A stretch of 64,000 nucleotides of DNA from Lates calcarifer. Taxonomy: Eukaryota; Chordata; Actinopteri; Centropomidae. Made by a program: the position numbers and the translations under genes. The stretch is taken from positions 1,135,149 to 1,199,148 of the forward strand of contig NC_066850.1 in assembly GCF_001640805.2 (NCBI RefSeq), read 5' to 3'. Under the pieces are notes generated by a model. The model was not told the origin of the DNA, searched no databases, and saw nothing but the letters and a program-made list of their open reading frames with translations. Below are positions 1-12,830 of this stretch, piece after piece; the stretch's first letter is position 1, and each line of letters opens with the position of its first letter.

Positions 1-2057
1 GACGATTTGCATTAAAAAAGAGGTGAAAAACTCTTGAGAGGAAAGAAGTACAGATGAAAAGTAACTTTCATGTCTCATAAAAGATCTGCAGACCAAAAAA
101 CTGCACGAAGTTGCAATCATCTCTCTATCTGCCTCCAAGTCATTTTCACATGATCGCGGTTGATTATTTGTTCTTGTTGCGCAGGCATACACGGGCCGGG
201 CGCTGTGATCTGTTTCTAGATCCGTACAAATGCGTTAGTCATCTCGGTTCTGTGTAATAAAAGCCACAGGCACGGCAGAAACTTTGTTCAAAAATGATTT
301 CACGATGAAAGTTCTGTTTGAAACTAAGATAATTTGCTGTTTGTAGTTCCTGACACTTGCTGGTACAAACTGAACACAAACAGAAAATATCATCTTCAGA
401 GAACTCGAGAGTGTTACAGTTGGGACCCAGTACTTTGAAGACTAAGACACTGAGCTGTTTTTATCATTATCATTATTCAAAATTGATACTGCATTTTGAA
501 ACGGACCTCTTCAAACATCTCTTTAACGATACAACACCCCACTTGAATTGTCTAACCTGGCACTTCAGCATCAGTGCAGAGGTGGTGGTACAGTACTATG
601 ACTCACACTGGTAAGAACATGAGGATTAGAGGCAGTAACAGGAATCCAAATATAACCTCAAGAGCAGAAGTAAAGAGCCGAAATCTAACTTTGTTTAACA
701 AGCAAAAGTCTTGGAGGAAAACTTGAACTCTTTTGACCTCCTAAAGGATACATGGAAACTATTATAAATCAAAAATAGTATTTTTTCTGTCATTATCTGG
801 CTTTTGAAGCAAAGAATATATCTCTCATGTTTACACTAGTTATTTAACCCTGAGATGGTTTTGCAGTTATTGGTTCAGGCCAGTAAAGTTTGAAAGCACA
901 AGAGAAGAAAAGAAATTGCTGTAAGGCAGCTGTCTGTCGAGTCTCTGTCCTGGGAGTTCTTCACAAGAACCTGAAACTTAAACACACCGACAAAGTCCCC
1001 GCACACACCTGTATTACCACGCAACAACAATGTAACTTTGATAAGACTATAAAGAACTAAATGTTCACAGCAACAAAGTTTTGAGTTTCTGCAACTTTCT
1101 GTTATCCACTTACCTCCCGTTATGTATCAGCGTTAGCTGTGGGAAATGGTGAGCTCACGTTTTTAATAAATATACAAAACCACCAGTGTGGTCCTCTTAG
1201 CTTTAAACATCTAATCACATTCTTACCTGGACGCCTGCGGTTGAAACCAGGCTGTTGGTGTAAGCCACTTTAAGTTAAGTGCCTTGCTCAAGGGTAGCAC
1301 AGTCAAATTTGTGTTATTGCACAGTAAAAATTTAGTTTCTACTCTGACTGAGAGAGGATTAAAATCACAATATGTTCCATTACAGGAGGCTGTGTCTTCA
1401 ATCTTCCCACCACCGTGATGTAAGGTCAAACAAACACTCAGACTTATGTCCCTGTACATCGCGGATCATTTACCAAGAGGCGATGAGACGATGGAGACGA
1501 ACGCAGGAGAAGCCGCCAAAATATGTGCCTTGCTGCGTTGCTATTGAAGCCGGTGCTGTGTCTAATACAAACACAAACCGATACACTGAGGCAGCGAGGT
1601 GAGGCTAATGCAAGAATGCTGACTGGCTAAGTGCCTTGATGGATGCCTTCACGGACCAGTGTGCCAGCCAGGTTTTACAGGCAGAGTGATTGATGGCACC
1701 GCGGATGACAGACAGACTAATGATTTGGACAAGCTCCTTAATTAAACATCAATTAGCGACACATATTCAGTTCCCTCCTTCTTCACTGCCGTCGCCTAAA
1801 AGAAGAATTTTTCCCTTCTCTCTCGTTTTCTCAGGCGCACATATATACACACACCCAGACTTTTTCTTTTTAAGATGCAGATGAGATAAATTTGGGAATA
1901 ATTAAGTGAGGAAATTTATTTATAAATCTCAGAATAATGCAAACCGAATTCAAATGGTTATGAATACATTTACATAAAGGTTGCTTAATATGCCGTTATC
2001 TCATTTATCAAACATATGTGAAAGACGTCAGGGAGATGATGGGATAGGAAGATGCTG

Positions 2058-2208
2058 CACACACACACACACACACACACACATCATAATTACACACAAA
2101 ATCACTGATGTGACATAAATACAGAAATATGCAGTTATTCTGCTTAAATATGTTTTTGCTGTAAATGTCATAACATGAAGGAAGAAAAAGGTGACTCACC
2201 CACCCACC

Positions 2209-2243
<35 letters not shown>

Positions 2244-2440
2244 CTCTTGTTATAGCCATACTTGTCTGGCTCTGCGCTAGCTTCAGGGCTAATCTGCCAA
2301 GAAAGAAATGAATAATCAATAGGAGAGAATAGGAAATGAGCATCAGACAGAGATTCTGCTCTACATGATTTGACAAGAGAGCACTGAAGCCAAGGGTTAT
2401 GTCAATATGCTGCTGCACAAACACCAGCCATTAGATTCAA

Positions 2441-2471
<31 letters not shown>

Positions 2472-2514
2472 ATAACTGGAGCCTAAATTTTGTGTGTGTG
2501 TGAGTGTGTGTGTG
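2058..2514. repeat. cluster of four dinucleotide tracts: (CA)13, (CA)15, (GT)13, interrupted (TG)12
   Basis: The tracts are at 2058-2083, 2213-2242, 2441-2466 and 2491-2514. The first two and last two are in opposite orientation, so a transcript could pair them. Confidence 0.95.
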
Positions 2515-4233
2515 CAGAACCAGCGATCAATGTCAAATATCATTTTAATATCATTCAGCTGCAGAGTATGTATGTATGTGTATCTAGAGCCAACAGCCGG
2601 GTCAATATAATAAAATCTGTCAAGAAGTCAAGCATCAGTTCTCAGAAAATGTTGCTGCAATAAATCAGTGTTCAGTTTTTGATTTGAGAATATAGAAACA
2701 GTGGGTGAAAGGAGCTGGTTAAAAGGCCGGTCTGATGACAGAACAACTGATTGGACAAGTTTCTAAAACGGAAAATTTCACTTCATTGCAACGTGGATCT
2801 TTGTTTTGTAGTTGTGACTGTGATTTCTATTGATTATAACACTGACACTAACGTTGCTGAGATCTGGGAAAGTGATGTCAATGCTACAATAACACTGTGT
2901 TTTGGTTTAGCTTTTCTAAAGCCCTGTATTAGGACATAATGAGCAGTTAAAATAGATTATTATGTAAACCAAGTCATTATGAGCTAAGTCCAAAATTGTA
3001 TATACCTGCAATATAGCTCATAATCCCTCACTGAGAAAGCAGACAGTAGGCGTACACAAGCACCTGGTAGCATTAGGAGCTGCTAGAGATCAGAAATAGA
3101 GCTGTGAGACAAAGAAGATTGGACTTAAATTTGCCAGATGGCCAGAAACACAACTCCAAATCAGTGCTAATGTTGCTCCATCACTTCTAGATGTGTAAAT
3201 ATGCAAATGCTAGCTTCAGTTATTGCAGATTTAAAGAGCAACTTAACACCAGTGAAAACCTTGCCTCGGCTGACCACCTGATGTTTAACGTTGCTCCTTG
3301 TTGCAGTGATGTTTTCGGGGTGTGTCGGCACACGGTGACCCCTGTTGGGTGTGGCTATAAGTGCAGTAGAGCTCTGTCTAATTTCTCTCTCTCTCTCTCT
3401 GAGGCTTTTCCTCTTCTTTCATCTGCTTCTTCTTCTTTCCTCAGTGGGAGTGTTTCCTGCTTTACAGAGCGATTCTCTGCACAACACCACTTCTCATGAA
3501 TAATGTGATGCCACTGACATATGTGGCTAATATATATTACATCTCTACATTATTACGGGTATATATTCTACTGATAGTACACACAGCTAATATAAATTAT
3601 TCATTAGTCATTATTCATATTATGCTGAATCACTGTCCTGGCACAACTCGGCTATGCTCACTAGCTCTCTTTCTCTCTCCTCCTCACTGCCTTCAACTTT
3701 TTTAATTTCCTTTTGTCACTCCGTTTTTCTTCGTGATCTCGTTCCTGCACAGCCTTTGTACGAACAAATAAACAAGAAATCTCATTTGTGTCACTGCAGG
3801 AATGTGTGTTTCATGTCAGCAGGCCTCCCATCTTCCCACTCTTGAGCAAACACATATACCTATACAACCCAACACAGACGCAAAGGAGGGGGGAGAGAGA
3901 TGGAACAAAAAGACACACGAGTGAAGGCAGAGAAAGCACACGGCAACAATAGTCTGAGGAGAGAGGGAGAAAATTGGATCAAACAAGACAGAGGAATGGA
4001 GAAAAGAAATCTAAACAGAAGCTGGGATAAGAGGTGATAAATAGCAGGTTGGTTCATGGAAGGAAGGCTGAGAGAAATAAAAGAAACAAATGAAATAACG
4101 GAATCAGAGAGAGGAAGAGACGGTGGAGGTGTGCAACGGAGAAAACAGGTATTGTTATAGAGAGGATGAACCGTAAAATCACATTAGTAGAGCGACACTT
4201 GTTCTCTCTAACCTGCAACAGCCCCTCACAGAC

Positions 4234-4253
4234 GTGTGTGTGTGTGTGTGTGT
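4234..4253 (+). repeat. (GT)10 microsatellite
   Basis: Ten uninterrupted GT units. Confidence 0.95.
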
Positions 4254-5271
4254 ATTTGCACGTCTGCTCACAGATGCATGCAAGGACAGAAATGCACAAC
4301 TATGCACTCACGCCTGCTGTTATACTACACATCCCTGCACAATCAGGGACGAGAAAGATGGAGGTAAACACGATAATAAATTTGGCTTTGGCTCATAATA
4401 CTGGCAATTGTGTTGGACTTTTTAGAGTCATTAAGGCAGGAAGCAATTTTTCTTTCAGTCGCCTCTTTCACACTGTTAAACATACTCTGGTGTCTATGAG
4501 ATTAAATTGGAAAAAATAAATGAGCATTTAAAACCTGGGTGTTATTTTCATAGTTTGGGCCATCATTCTTATCAGCTCTGATAATATTTAACTAAGTTAA
4601 CACTCAGACAGTCAGACCAGTAACAAACAAACCTCTCAAACTCATCTGGTGAAGAAACGTTGGTTAAAACTGTTCACTGCATAGAAAAACACAGAAACAT
4701 TTAATAAACAATAGACTTTTTTATTAAAACCAGACCAATTCATATTTGAATTAGTAACTGGTCACAGCAGCATGTGTAAAGTGACCTTGTAGTTGTAGCT
4801 GCTGCTGATGCTCAGCTCTGAAGACCAGGTTTTACTGCCCACAACTTTACTGCTTCTCTTCAGTGTCACCACTCATTAACTCATTAACACGACTTCAAGA
4901 CAATATTTTCAGAAAAACAAACCACCGCCAGGCAAAGCTGTCAGCTAGCTGGTGGAGCATTTCAGGGCTAAAGAGCGAGCTACTGACAAACAGAAGAAAC
5001 ACAGCTCTATATGAGCTCTCCATGTGAATGGTAAATGGACTGATGTAGATGTAACAGAAACATACACCTTATAAATCAACACTCAGTAGTCTGATGCATT
5101 CCAACAATAAATCTGGATCGTTACCGTGTATGACTCTGCCTCTTTATTTGTGAATTGTGCATCTGCAGTGGTTTTCTGTCTGTATCCATTTTCAGCTGTG
5201 GTGTGTTTTTGGGCGTGTATCCATGACAGAGTGGTGTGTGACAGCAACACAGTGAGCAGAGGATGGATTAC

Positions 5272-5290
5272 TGTGTGTGTGTGTGTGTGT
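5272..5290 (+). repeat. (TG)9 microsatellite
   Basis: A TG run 160 bp before the longer CA tract at 5449. Confidence 0.9.
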
Positions 5291-5446
5291 CCACAGTGAC
5301 AGATGGGCAGCGAGGTGCATTCAACTGCACAGGACCACCTATGATTGCGACAAGCAGTCTCACATGCATATCCACACACTCTGTGTAAGAATACAGGTGC
5401 ATTACATGAATGGTCTGTTCTGTTTCACTGCATCTCAGCCATCAGT

Positions 5447-5448
<2 letters not shown>

Positions 5449-5506
<58 letters not shown>
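5449..5506 (+). repeat. (CA)29 microsatellite
   Basis: Twenty-nine pure CA units; (UG)29 in the grm8 transcript. It is likely polymorphic at this purity and length. Confidence 0.97.
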
Positions 5507-5508
<2 letters not shown>

Positions 5509-6714
5509 CATTTAAGAGAGCAGTTAGATAACCAAGTCCTCCAGAAGAAGATGAGAAAGGATTATTTCACTGCAGCCAAATGACACTTCATCTCACCTAC
5601 TGAAAACTAATGCTTCACAGAGCCATAAAACACTGTCTGTCTGTTGCTTACTGTGTCTCACAGTCTGCAATCTGTCTGTCTGTGCCTGTCTGTCTCTAAT
5701 TGTCCATCAAGCTCTCCATCTGTGTTCGTCTCCATCCTTCAGTCTGTTTCAGCCCTGAGGCCTTTCCACAGGGGAGGGAACAGTTTATCCAGCCTGCGAG
5801 CCTAATAACTCTCCTTCCCCATCGACCTCGTTAGGATATGGTCTATTTGGAGTGAGTGAACATGTGTTTGTGCACGAGGGTAAATGTGTGCATGTTGGGC
5901 TAAGTCAGGATCTAATTAACTCCGGGAATGGCCGCATGCATCTCCACACAGGCAGATCTATGCACACATCGCTGGTGTTGGATGAAGACTTTGCATCTTC
6001 AAAAGCAGAATTTTTTACTGAGTAAGACAAGCATCCTCGTGTGCAGAAAGCCAGGGCATCAAACTATCGCCTAGCAGCCTTTAGAAGATAATTTCTCCAT
6101 TAATAACACTCTGTAAAGTATTAATTATTTATGTTGAACTTGGGAAATGTAAAGCTTCATGTGGGCGCGCATGTGTAAGCATTTGATAATCTTCTGTGTT
6201 TGCTCATTAAACAGGAAGGAAGTTACAGCACAGCAGCTGCAAAAGGAACTACTGTCTCATGCTAATCTTGCTAATCAAGGAAAGTAGACCAGAGAGCTAA
6301 AACTATGAGCCACTCTCACACACATCATTCACAGTGTCACTCTCACCTGGACGATAGTTTCGACCTCTGTAGCCAAAGGTTAATGGTACGCTTCATACAT
6401 CATTTCTGCTTTGGCTTTGGCACCTAATGTGGTATAGTATTATAAATCCTGGACATGTGTTGTGATATACATATCTGCACAAACACACCAATGTCAACAT
6501 CTACTAACTGTATTTAATCTTCAGCTTGACTTTGTCTTGCTTGGTTTGCTGTTCACTGCCTGTATCTGCACCATGTGTTTCCCCTTCATTTAGCAGGGTG
6601 GAAAGACCTCTGAATAAGTGTTATTGGACCCATTAAACCCAGCATGCAACACTAGATTCATCCATAACAAGCAACGCAAGCACAAACTATACAGCTGCAT
6701 AAAATATACATTAT

Positions 6715-6750
6715 TACAAATAGCTCTACAAATAGCTTTGCAAATAGCTG
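6715..6750 (+). repeat. three tandem 12 bp units (tacaaatagctc type)
   Basis: The units tacaaatagctc, tacaaatagctt and tgcaaatagctg stand head to tail. The second and third carry one to three changes relative to the first. Confidence 0.9.
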
Positions 6751-7560
6751 CTCTATGAGAGCTAGCGCATTACAACTATTTAAATGTAAGCACTGATGAT
6801 CTAACTTACTTTTATTTGCCACATTTCTGGTGAAATATAACAAAACGTTACGGCTGATTGGTTTCTGTGACTAAAGTGAACGATCTAAGCTGTGAGAGCA
6901 AGTAACTGTAAGAATATGACAGGGACAACGTGACGGAGAGGGGAGGGAGGAGAGGTTATGAGAGGGACACACTGAGGATTTAGTTTAAATAAGTTATTAA
7001 ATTTGACCCCGATGACCACAGAAGTGTTTGTGAAGACAACAACCTTGGGGAGATTTTCTGTAGCCACATAAAGAAAAAAATTACTCAATTACTGAAGAGA
7101 CACATGACTTAAAAAACCATGTAAAAAAACAATATATGAATGTATTATATGAGTGTATTTTGCAACAGTTTAAAGCATATGTCTCATGATTGAAATGTGA
7201 TTTAAATACATTAAATCAATAGAATAATGCTACTAAATCATTTTACATGTGAAACTGAAGAGACGGGTAAAGAACTGAGAGACAAGCAGACAAGTTGACT
7301 AAAACTGACAAGGCCAAGAAAAAGACAGATAAAACACTGGTATCATTCCCTCGAGAGCGACACAAGTCACAACCCACACACGAGGAAAGACACAGAAAAA
7401 AAAACACAAAACAACAGCCAACAACTTTCATTCCTCTGTGTGCACCTGAGGCTTATAGCTGCTGTCACAACCAATGCTATTCACTGGTGGAGTGGATCTG
7501 TTGATGAGCCCACGTGGACAGAGAGCATGTGCAGATGTGCTTTCATGTCTGTTTTGCCCC

Positions 7561-7606
<46 letters not shown>
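7561..7606 (+). repeat. compound (TA)7(TG)16 microsatellite
   Basis: A TA run passes directly into a TG run, a common compound dinucleotide form. Confidence 0.96.
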
Positions 7607-7607
<1 letters not shown>

Positions 7608-8829
7608 ATGAGATAACCCAACATATCTGAGATCTGTCGTGCCTTTAATGGAAACTGATTTATATTTCTGTGCTGTATAAAAACTCCAGTTTATGCTCTT
7701 TGATAATATAAAATGAATATTTTACGTCACTGAGAATTCTCCGTCGTAGGTCAGGGTGGTGGATCTATAAAATAAAGGGAGCGTGGACGATCCTGTGTGG
7801 GCTATAAAAACCTGGATATTTACAAAAAACCAGACTTGAGGATCAGATGTCAAAGCACCACATTAATTAACACACTGTCCGCGCGCTCATTCATGATTTT
7901 ATGTGCAGCCGCTAAGGGGCGCGTCACTGTTTGTGAGTGTGTAAGTGCACATGTAGGCTTATCTGTGATCTGGTGTCTGCTTCAGTCAGCTTCCCCTCGG
8001 GCATCAGTTTTACCTGACTGCACGCTTTCAACAGAAGAGAGTTTTATTCCGGTGTCTGAGTTGTCCTGCGCTCGTAAGCACATCAGCCATGCCCAAAAAA
8101 AGAGGCTTTTTACTCAGAAGTCCGAGTGCCTCAGATTTCCCTTTTCTTTTGTGCTTAGTATTCTCTTGATGAAAGATACGATGATGGAAGATGAAAGTTG
8201 TGGTAATGTACTTTAAATAAATCATGAAAATTATTTTATTGGACTGGAGAGCTGATGTCTGGTTCTGCTGGCAGTAGCTGAACTAACCACAAAAATTTAG
8301 AGATACATCCACTGAAAGATATCATGTAACACCTACTGTATGTGAACACTGGGTATACTCTCCTATGAAATATGTAGGAGCTTTTAGCACTCACACAAGA
8401 ATCAGGTTAAAGGAACTTCTCACTGGTAGGAATGAAAGACAGAAGCAGAAGAGGAGGTTTTTAAGGAGGTGAAAGAAAAACCTCCGCTGACGAAAGACAC
8501 AACGAAACCAAACAACTGACATTTACCTTGACACCTGGGAGTTCATTTTCTTTATCTCCTAACAGTCACCTGTTAGAGTAACAGTAACTGAAGCAACACA
8601 CTCGCAGATGGTGCACGAGCAATCTTCATGTTCAGTGTCTGATAAAAACATAATGTCACACGGGTATTTTGATAAAATGTTGATTTAATAATAAATCTTC
8701 TTATTCAAATATATCAAAGATGACTAAACACTGCCTTAGTTTTTCTAACTGTGCAGTTCTAACTGATCTATTTTCAACCAGCAGATGTTCACATCTGTAA
8801 TGAGAGCAGTAGGGAGTTGTTTTGGACTC

Positions 8830-9215
8830 TGAAATCTGAGATCCTTGTTTCTACTTCTACTCCATCACAGTTCAGAGGGTATTACTGGAAAAACTAGCTC
8901 CATCCGAACCAACAGTGAAGTAAAATGCAACTTTGGATCAAACTGATTACATTACATTAAATAGATTACATGAATGCAGCAGGATCTACATCATATATTA
9001 TGACTTAACATGTAATATATGTACAATAATGTCACACTGGTGGGACATTTTTCTTAATAATAATATATTATATACTTCATGTATATATTGCTGATAATAC
9101 TAACACTTCCCTCAGTGGCATTTGTAATTCAGGACCTTTCTGTAAAAGACTATTTTCTTTTTGCAGTGTTGTTGCTTTTATTGAAATAAACGATGTGAAG
9201 TCTTCCACCAGCTGT
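8830..9215. repeat. diverged teleost interspersed repeat
   Basis: The segment contains ctacttctactccatcacag and ttcagaggg near its start, tgctgataatac in the middle and gaagtcttccaccagctg at its end. These are hallmarks of a common fish repeat whose consensus reads roughly 'tacttttactccactacatttcagaggg ... gaatacttcttccaccactg'. The recognition is from memory and the family is unnamed. An AT-rich interior (8985-9085) fits the same element. Confidence 0.55.
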
Positions 9216-9639
9216 TTAAAAACGTGGGGTATAGTGCTGAGGCCTTTTCACAGGTCTGGTGTCAGCCACAGACTGCTGCTGTTCATATTTGTTGTTAGTG
9301 GTGACGGGTTTAAAGATGACAGTGCGTGGTGTATTAAACAAACCTGGCAAGAGACTGGGTTGAGTTAATGTTTGGGCAAAAATGAATCACGTTCACAAGC
9401 AGCTGTTATTTCCTTCTCCTGCTCTGGATCAGACTGGATCTGTCCTCTCTCATACACTGTTTTCTATTCGCTATTCCATGTATTTCATCATTATTCAGGT
9501 CTCTCTGTTTATTAATTTGTGTATCCACACATTCTTTTGCAATCCGTCTTTTGGTTCATTTTCTTATTTGCACTTGTTGACACCCTCTCACTTTCTATTT
9601 GTCTCCCCCTCTCAGCCCAATCACATACAATAATCACAC

Positions 9640-9915
9640 CCATTTCCACATCCTCCCATCAGCCGTGTCACCGCGGCGACCTTGAGCAGCAGGCTGCTGA
9701 TTGGCTTCTGTGTTGATGATTTAGAGGTCGCGAACCCCAGCACTTGGAATTAATGGAGTCTGTCGCACGACTACAGGGCCCTCGACACGTACACGCCCAC
9801 GTACAACGATGCCACGGCTAGTAATAGACGGTCAATGGGAGTCACAGCCCTTACAAACCTAATTATGTGAACTAATGGCGGGAATCAGCCGGGGAATTCT
9901 CGCTGTGACACGTGG
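9640..9915. promoter_or_regulatory. candidate conserved non-coding element
   Basis: A non-repetitive, CpG-retaining stretch with caccgcggcgacc, a gattggc CCAAT-type core, taattatg and the E-box cacgtg. It lies about 1.2 kb downstream of exon D in transcript sense. Confidence 0.25.
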
Positions 9916-10197
9916 GCACATAAACATACAGACTCAATCACAGCAGCATGAGGTCTACGTCTGAGATCAGGGACATACATACTACGTGATAATTTACTAT
10001 CTCTGCTGTAAGTGTGACAGTTTTTGTGTTGCCAGTAGCAGGTGTGTGTCCTGTGAGCGCACACACATGTCCCAGTCTGGATCAGTTACACACACATGCA
10101 CACACAGCTCACAGGTTACACAGCAGCTGCAGTGTAAAATAACAAGCTGCAGGCATTTTGATATGGCAGCAAAATGTGGGTCAAACCAAATATCATG

Positions 10198-10223
10198 CAC
10201 ACACACACACACACACACACACA
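10198..10223 (+). repeat. (CA)13 microsatellite
   Basis: Pure CA run; UG-repeat in the grm8 transcript, about 900 nt after the exon D donor. Confidence 0.95.
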
Positions 10224-11126
10224 AATGACAGCAAGAGGTGCCTATTACAGAACAAATACACACAATCAGGAGACTAAATTACCGTATTTACAAACACAGA
10301 CTCCAACAATTATTTAATTTCTCCTTTAGCTTTGAGTACACAAACAATTGTTCTTCTTGAGTTGCATTGCTCCTTGGAGCCTAACAGCTAGTGTGATCTG
10401 TGCTTAAAGGGTACTTATTAGAGGCAGCGCAGTGCAGTCTACAATATATATATACACTAATTAAACCCCTGTGCTCATCCCTGTTGACAAATTTTCTCAG
10501 CCAGGACGCTCCAGAGAAGCCTCAGACAATCCACAGTGATGTGGTAAATCTTCACAGATCTTTGTCGGGTGGACTAATTGGAAAAGCCCAGAAACACCAG
10601 GTGTCTTTTCAGGGTGAACTGCTTCTCTGGTGGCTATAATTGAGTGAAAAGTTGATAAATCTCAGAGAGAGATAAAAGGACCTACATAGTTCTTGGTTTT
10701 CTAAAGCTGACGTCTTGGTGTTTTGCATCAAATAAAGCAGAAAAAAGACACTAAGCGAGATGCAGGAATCTAGTTGATGTGGTGCAGGGATGAGAGAGGA
10801 CCAATTATAACTGACCACCTGCCAAATTTGTTAGAAGGCAAAACTTAAAACCCTCTGCAGAACATCTTTAGAGTTAAAACACCTCCTCTGAAATTGCCTA
10901 AATGTTGCTACAGTGTAAAACCCTTCTCCAACAAGCAGCATTTCTATATCTTTTTTTGTGTCTGTGTTGCTGAGCAATACAAAGTAAGTACACCTAATTA
11001 CAGACTACACCTTGTTGGCTAAATCTAAAGAGAAACTTTAGTCTATTTTGGCTGTCATCCATTGGAAGTTTCTTGGTGGAAACACTAGACAGAAACTTAC
11101 TATGTAAGAAGTCAAAGCGATCTTAC

Positions 11127-11264
11127 CCGTGCATTTTTTCAGGCTGCCGGGCCGTTTGCCGTGCATCCCCAGCTTACAGTTGAAGTTCTCCTCCCAGAAT
11201 TCAGCGAACCAAACATTCCTTCTGTTGTTGGACAGTGAGCGGCTGCGGAAATACCGGTCAAACG
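11127..11264 (-). CDS. grm8: metabotropic glutamate receptor 8-like, exon D (ligand-binding domain, C-terminal part)
   Basis: This exon follows the acceptor tctttttacag at 11265 and ends at the donor ACGG|gtaaga, which is close to consensus. Two bases complete an Ala codon with the G from exon C; the family usually has Gly here. It then reads [40 protein letters not shown] and LKKCTG, 138 nt in all. CKLGMHGKR...KKCTG is the most mGlu8-like segment in the window: mGlu4, 6 and 7 have quite different residues between CKL and the next Cys. The two cysteines of CKL and KKC are family-conserved. The frame ends with one base, as expected for the following exon (ERIARDS... in mammals), which lies beyond the window. 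The paralogue assignment rests mainly on exons A and D. Confidence 0.95.
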
Positions 11265-12454
11265 CTGTAAAAAGAGAAAGTTAAAACACACTGGGTGAAG
11301 AGGGGTTTCTACTTTCACTTTTTCAAAGTGTGCTGAAAACATCAACCTGTTCATACAGACTGAACCAACGTCGTTCAGTCCAGATCTGGCTTTAACGGGA
11401 GTCCTGGAGAAGTTAAGTGTTTCCTTTCCACAGGGGCTGCCTGCACTAAAAAATGAGGTGTTCATGGTGGAGTAATACAGTTTGACTCACAAAGGTATAT
11501 GTTATGAATAGCCTATGGATCTAGAGCCATTTCTGTGGAGCCGTCCAAGATCGGCGCTCCTATCAAGTACTGAAGCCGAGAGCACGGAGAGCAAACATTT
11601 TAAACCGAGCTTTCACAGTACGCTAGACACTTGTCCAATTTAATAAGTAGAGAGGGGAAGAGAAACGGATAAGAGCGCGTTCCTCCACTCATAGGAATGG
11701 AAGTACCTGTCAGAAGTTGGCAGGCTAAGATGAAGAGATGGGCTAAAGAAAAGAGAAAAGAGGGAGATAAAAACACACCTTGTACTTGGTGCTACTTTGT
11801 TTCCTATCAGAATTAATTGGGAAAACATGGCAGAACTGAATTTTTAGAAGACTTCCTCTACCGCCACACTGCTTTACTCCCCACCTTAACATCATCACTG
11901 GTGTGTTTGGTTCTTGAAAACAGAGGAGAGTTATTTATTGTTCCTGTGGATTTCAGCTGAGCGCCGAGGAAAAAAAGAAAAAAGAAGCACTTAAACTTCA
12001 CTAATAAAAAGAAGGTGTCATTTCCAACACCACTGGGACTGTAGTTCAGGGGAGCACAGTGCGTGTGAAACAACCCACGGAGGATGGGGAAATCATCGGG
12101 GGCGATCAGACTGACTTGGACAGCCTGTGCCATGCCAGACTCACTGTAAAAGCTGACAAGAGCTGCCTTGATTAATCTCCTCTGCTGTCAGGGAAATTAG
12201 TGCTGTGTGCACCTGTGCAGCTCGACTGATGGTTAAGACTGCTGGGAACAGCGGGTTTACTCCCTGTGTAGCTCAACAGGTAGCATGTGTCACCTGGGAT
12301 CACACGCTTCCCATTGTGATCACAGACGTGATGCTCATTAAAAGAAAAATATAAGCAAGTGCCTCGCATTAGGTGAGGAAATTATCTCCACCAATCGGGT
12401 GATTATTTGGAGACGCTGGACTCTGAGGGGCACCGCAGTTCCTGTGGTTATCTG

Positions 12455-12830
12455 GTTAAAGGAATAGTTTGATATTTTGGGAAACATGCTTATCTGCTTT
12501 CTTGCTGAGAGTTAGATCAGAAGATTAACACCACCCACTGTAGTACACTGCTGCAGCCAGAGGATGATTAGTGTAGCATGAAGACTGGATGCAGTTAGCC
12601 TGCCTCTTTACAACAGGTAAACAACCTGCTAACACCTGTAAAGATCACTAAATACAAAAAGTGAATCTGGTCTGTTTATTCCTCAAAAACATTTTTTGTT
12701 TTTGTTATTTAAGAGAGCCAGGTTAGCTATTTTCCTGTTTCCACTCTTTGCCCTAAGCTAAGCTAATCATCCCCTGACTCCTGCCAAACTCTTCCTGTAA
12801 ATGGAAAGTATTTGTGTATGTAATCTGAAG
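12455..12830. repeat. diverged teleost interspersed repeat
   Basis: The segment starts aaaggaatagtttgatattt and continues tgggaaacatgcttatctgc, tttcttgctgagagttagat and cagaagattaacaccac, then catgaagactgg. Near its end it has ccctaagctaagctaatc. These phrases recur as a ~400 bp element in percomorph genomes. It is old, with substitutions throughout, and has no coding capacity. The boundaries are approximate. Confidence 0.65.

Larger units (their letters stand above)
1..11126 (-). other. grm8: grm8 intron following exon D (partial, continues past window start)
   Basis: This is non-coding sequence downstream of exon D in transcript sense, with no further grm8 exon seen. It contains CA/TG microsatellites near 2.1-2.5, 4.2, 5.3-5.5, 7.6 and 10.2 kb, a CT-rich patch near 3.38-3.44 kb, and a diverged teleost interspersed repeat at about 8.83-9.21 kb. 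A CpG-retaining stretch lies at 9.64-9.92 kb, and a weak CTCF-like match at 7909-7922. The segment at about 1250-1345 contains gtgccttgctcaaggg, a phrase common in fish SINE-like repeats. In the remaining intervals (1-1250, 2.5-4.2, 5.5-7.5, 10.25-11.1 kb) I see nothing assignable. Confidence 0.85.

Noticed and set aside
2398..2420. ttatgtcaatatgc, resembling the first half of miR-592, which in mammals lies in a GRM8 intron
   Set aside because: The seed has a mismatch, the second half does not match, the strand is opposite to the gene, and no hairpin surrounds it.
2008..2424. 138-codon minus-strand open frame with Cys-Val runs
   Set aside because: The Cys-Val runs are CA repeats translated from the opposite strand. 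The same explains frames at 20182-20373, 21087-21442, 40105-40290 and others.
11139..11465. Minus-strand 108-codon frame overlapping exon D
   Set aside because: It reads exon D in the wrong frame. The true frame is fixed by homology and by splice phase. The frame at 13584-13808 is likewise a wrong-frame reading of exon C.
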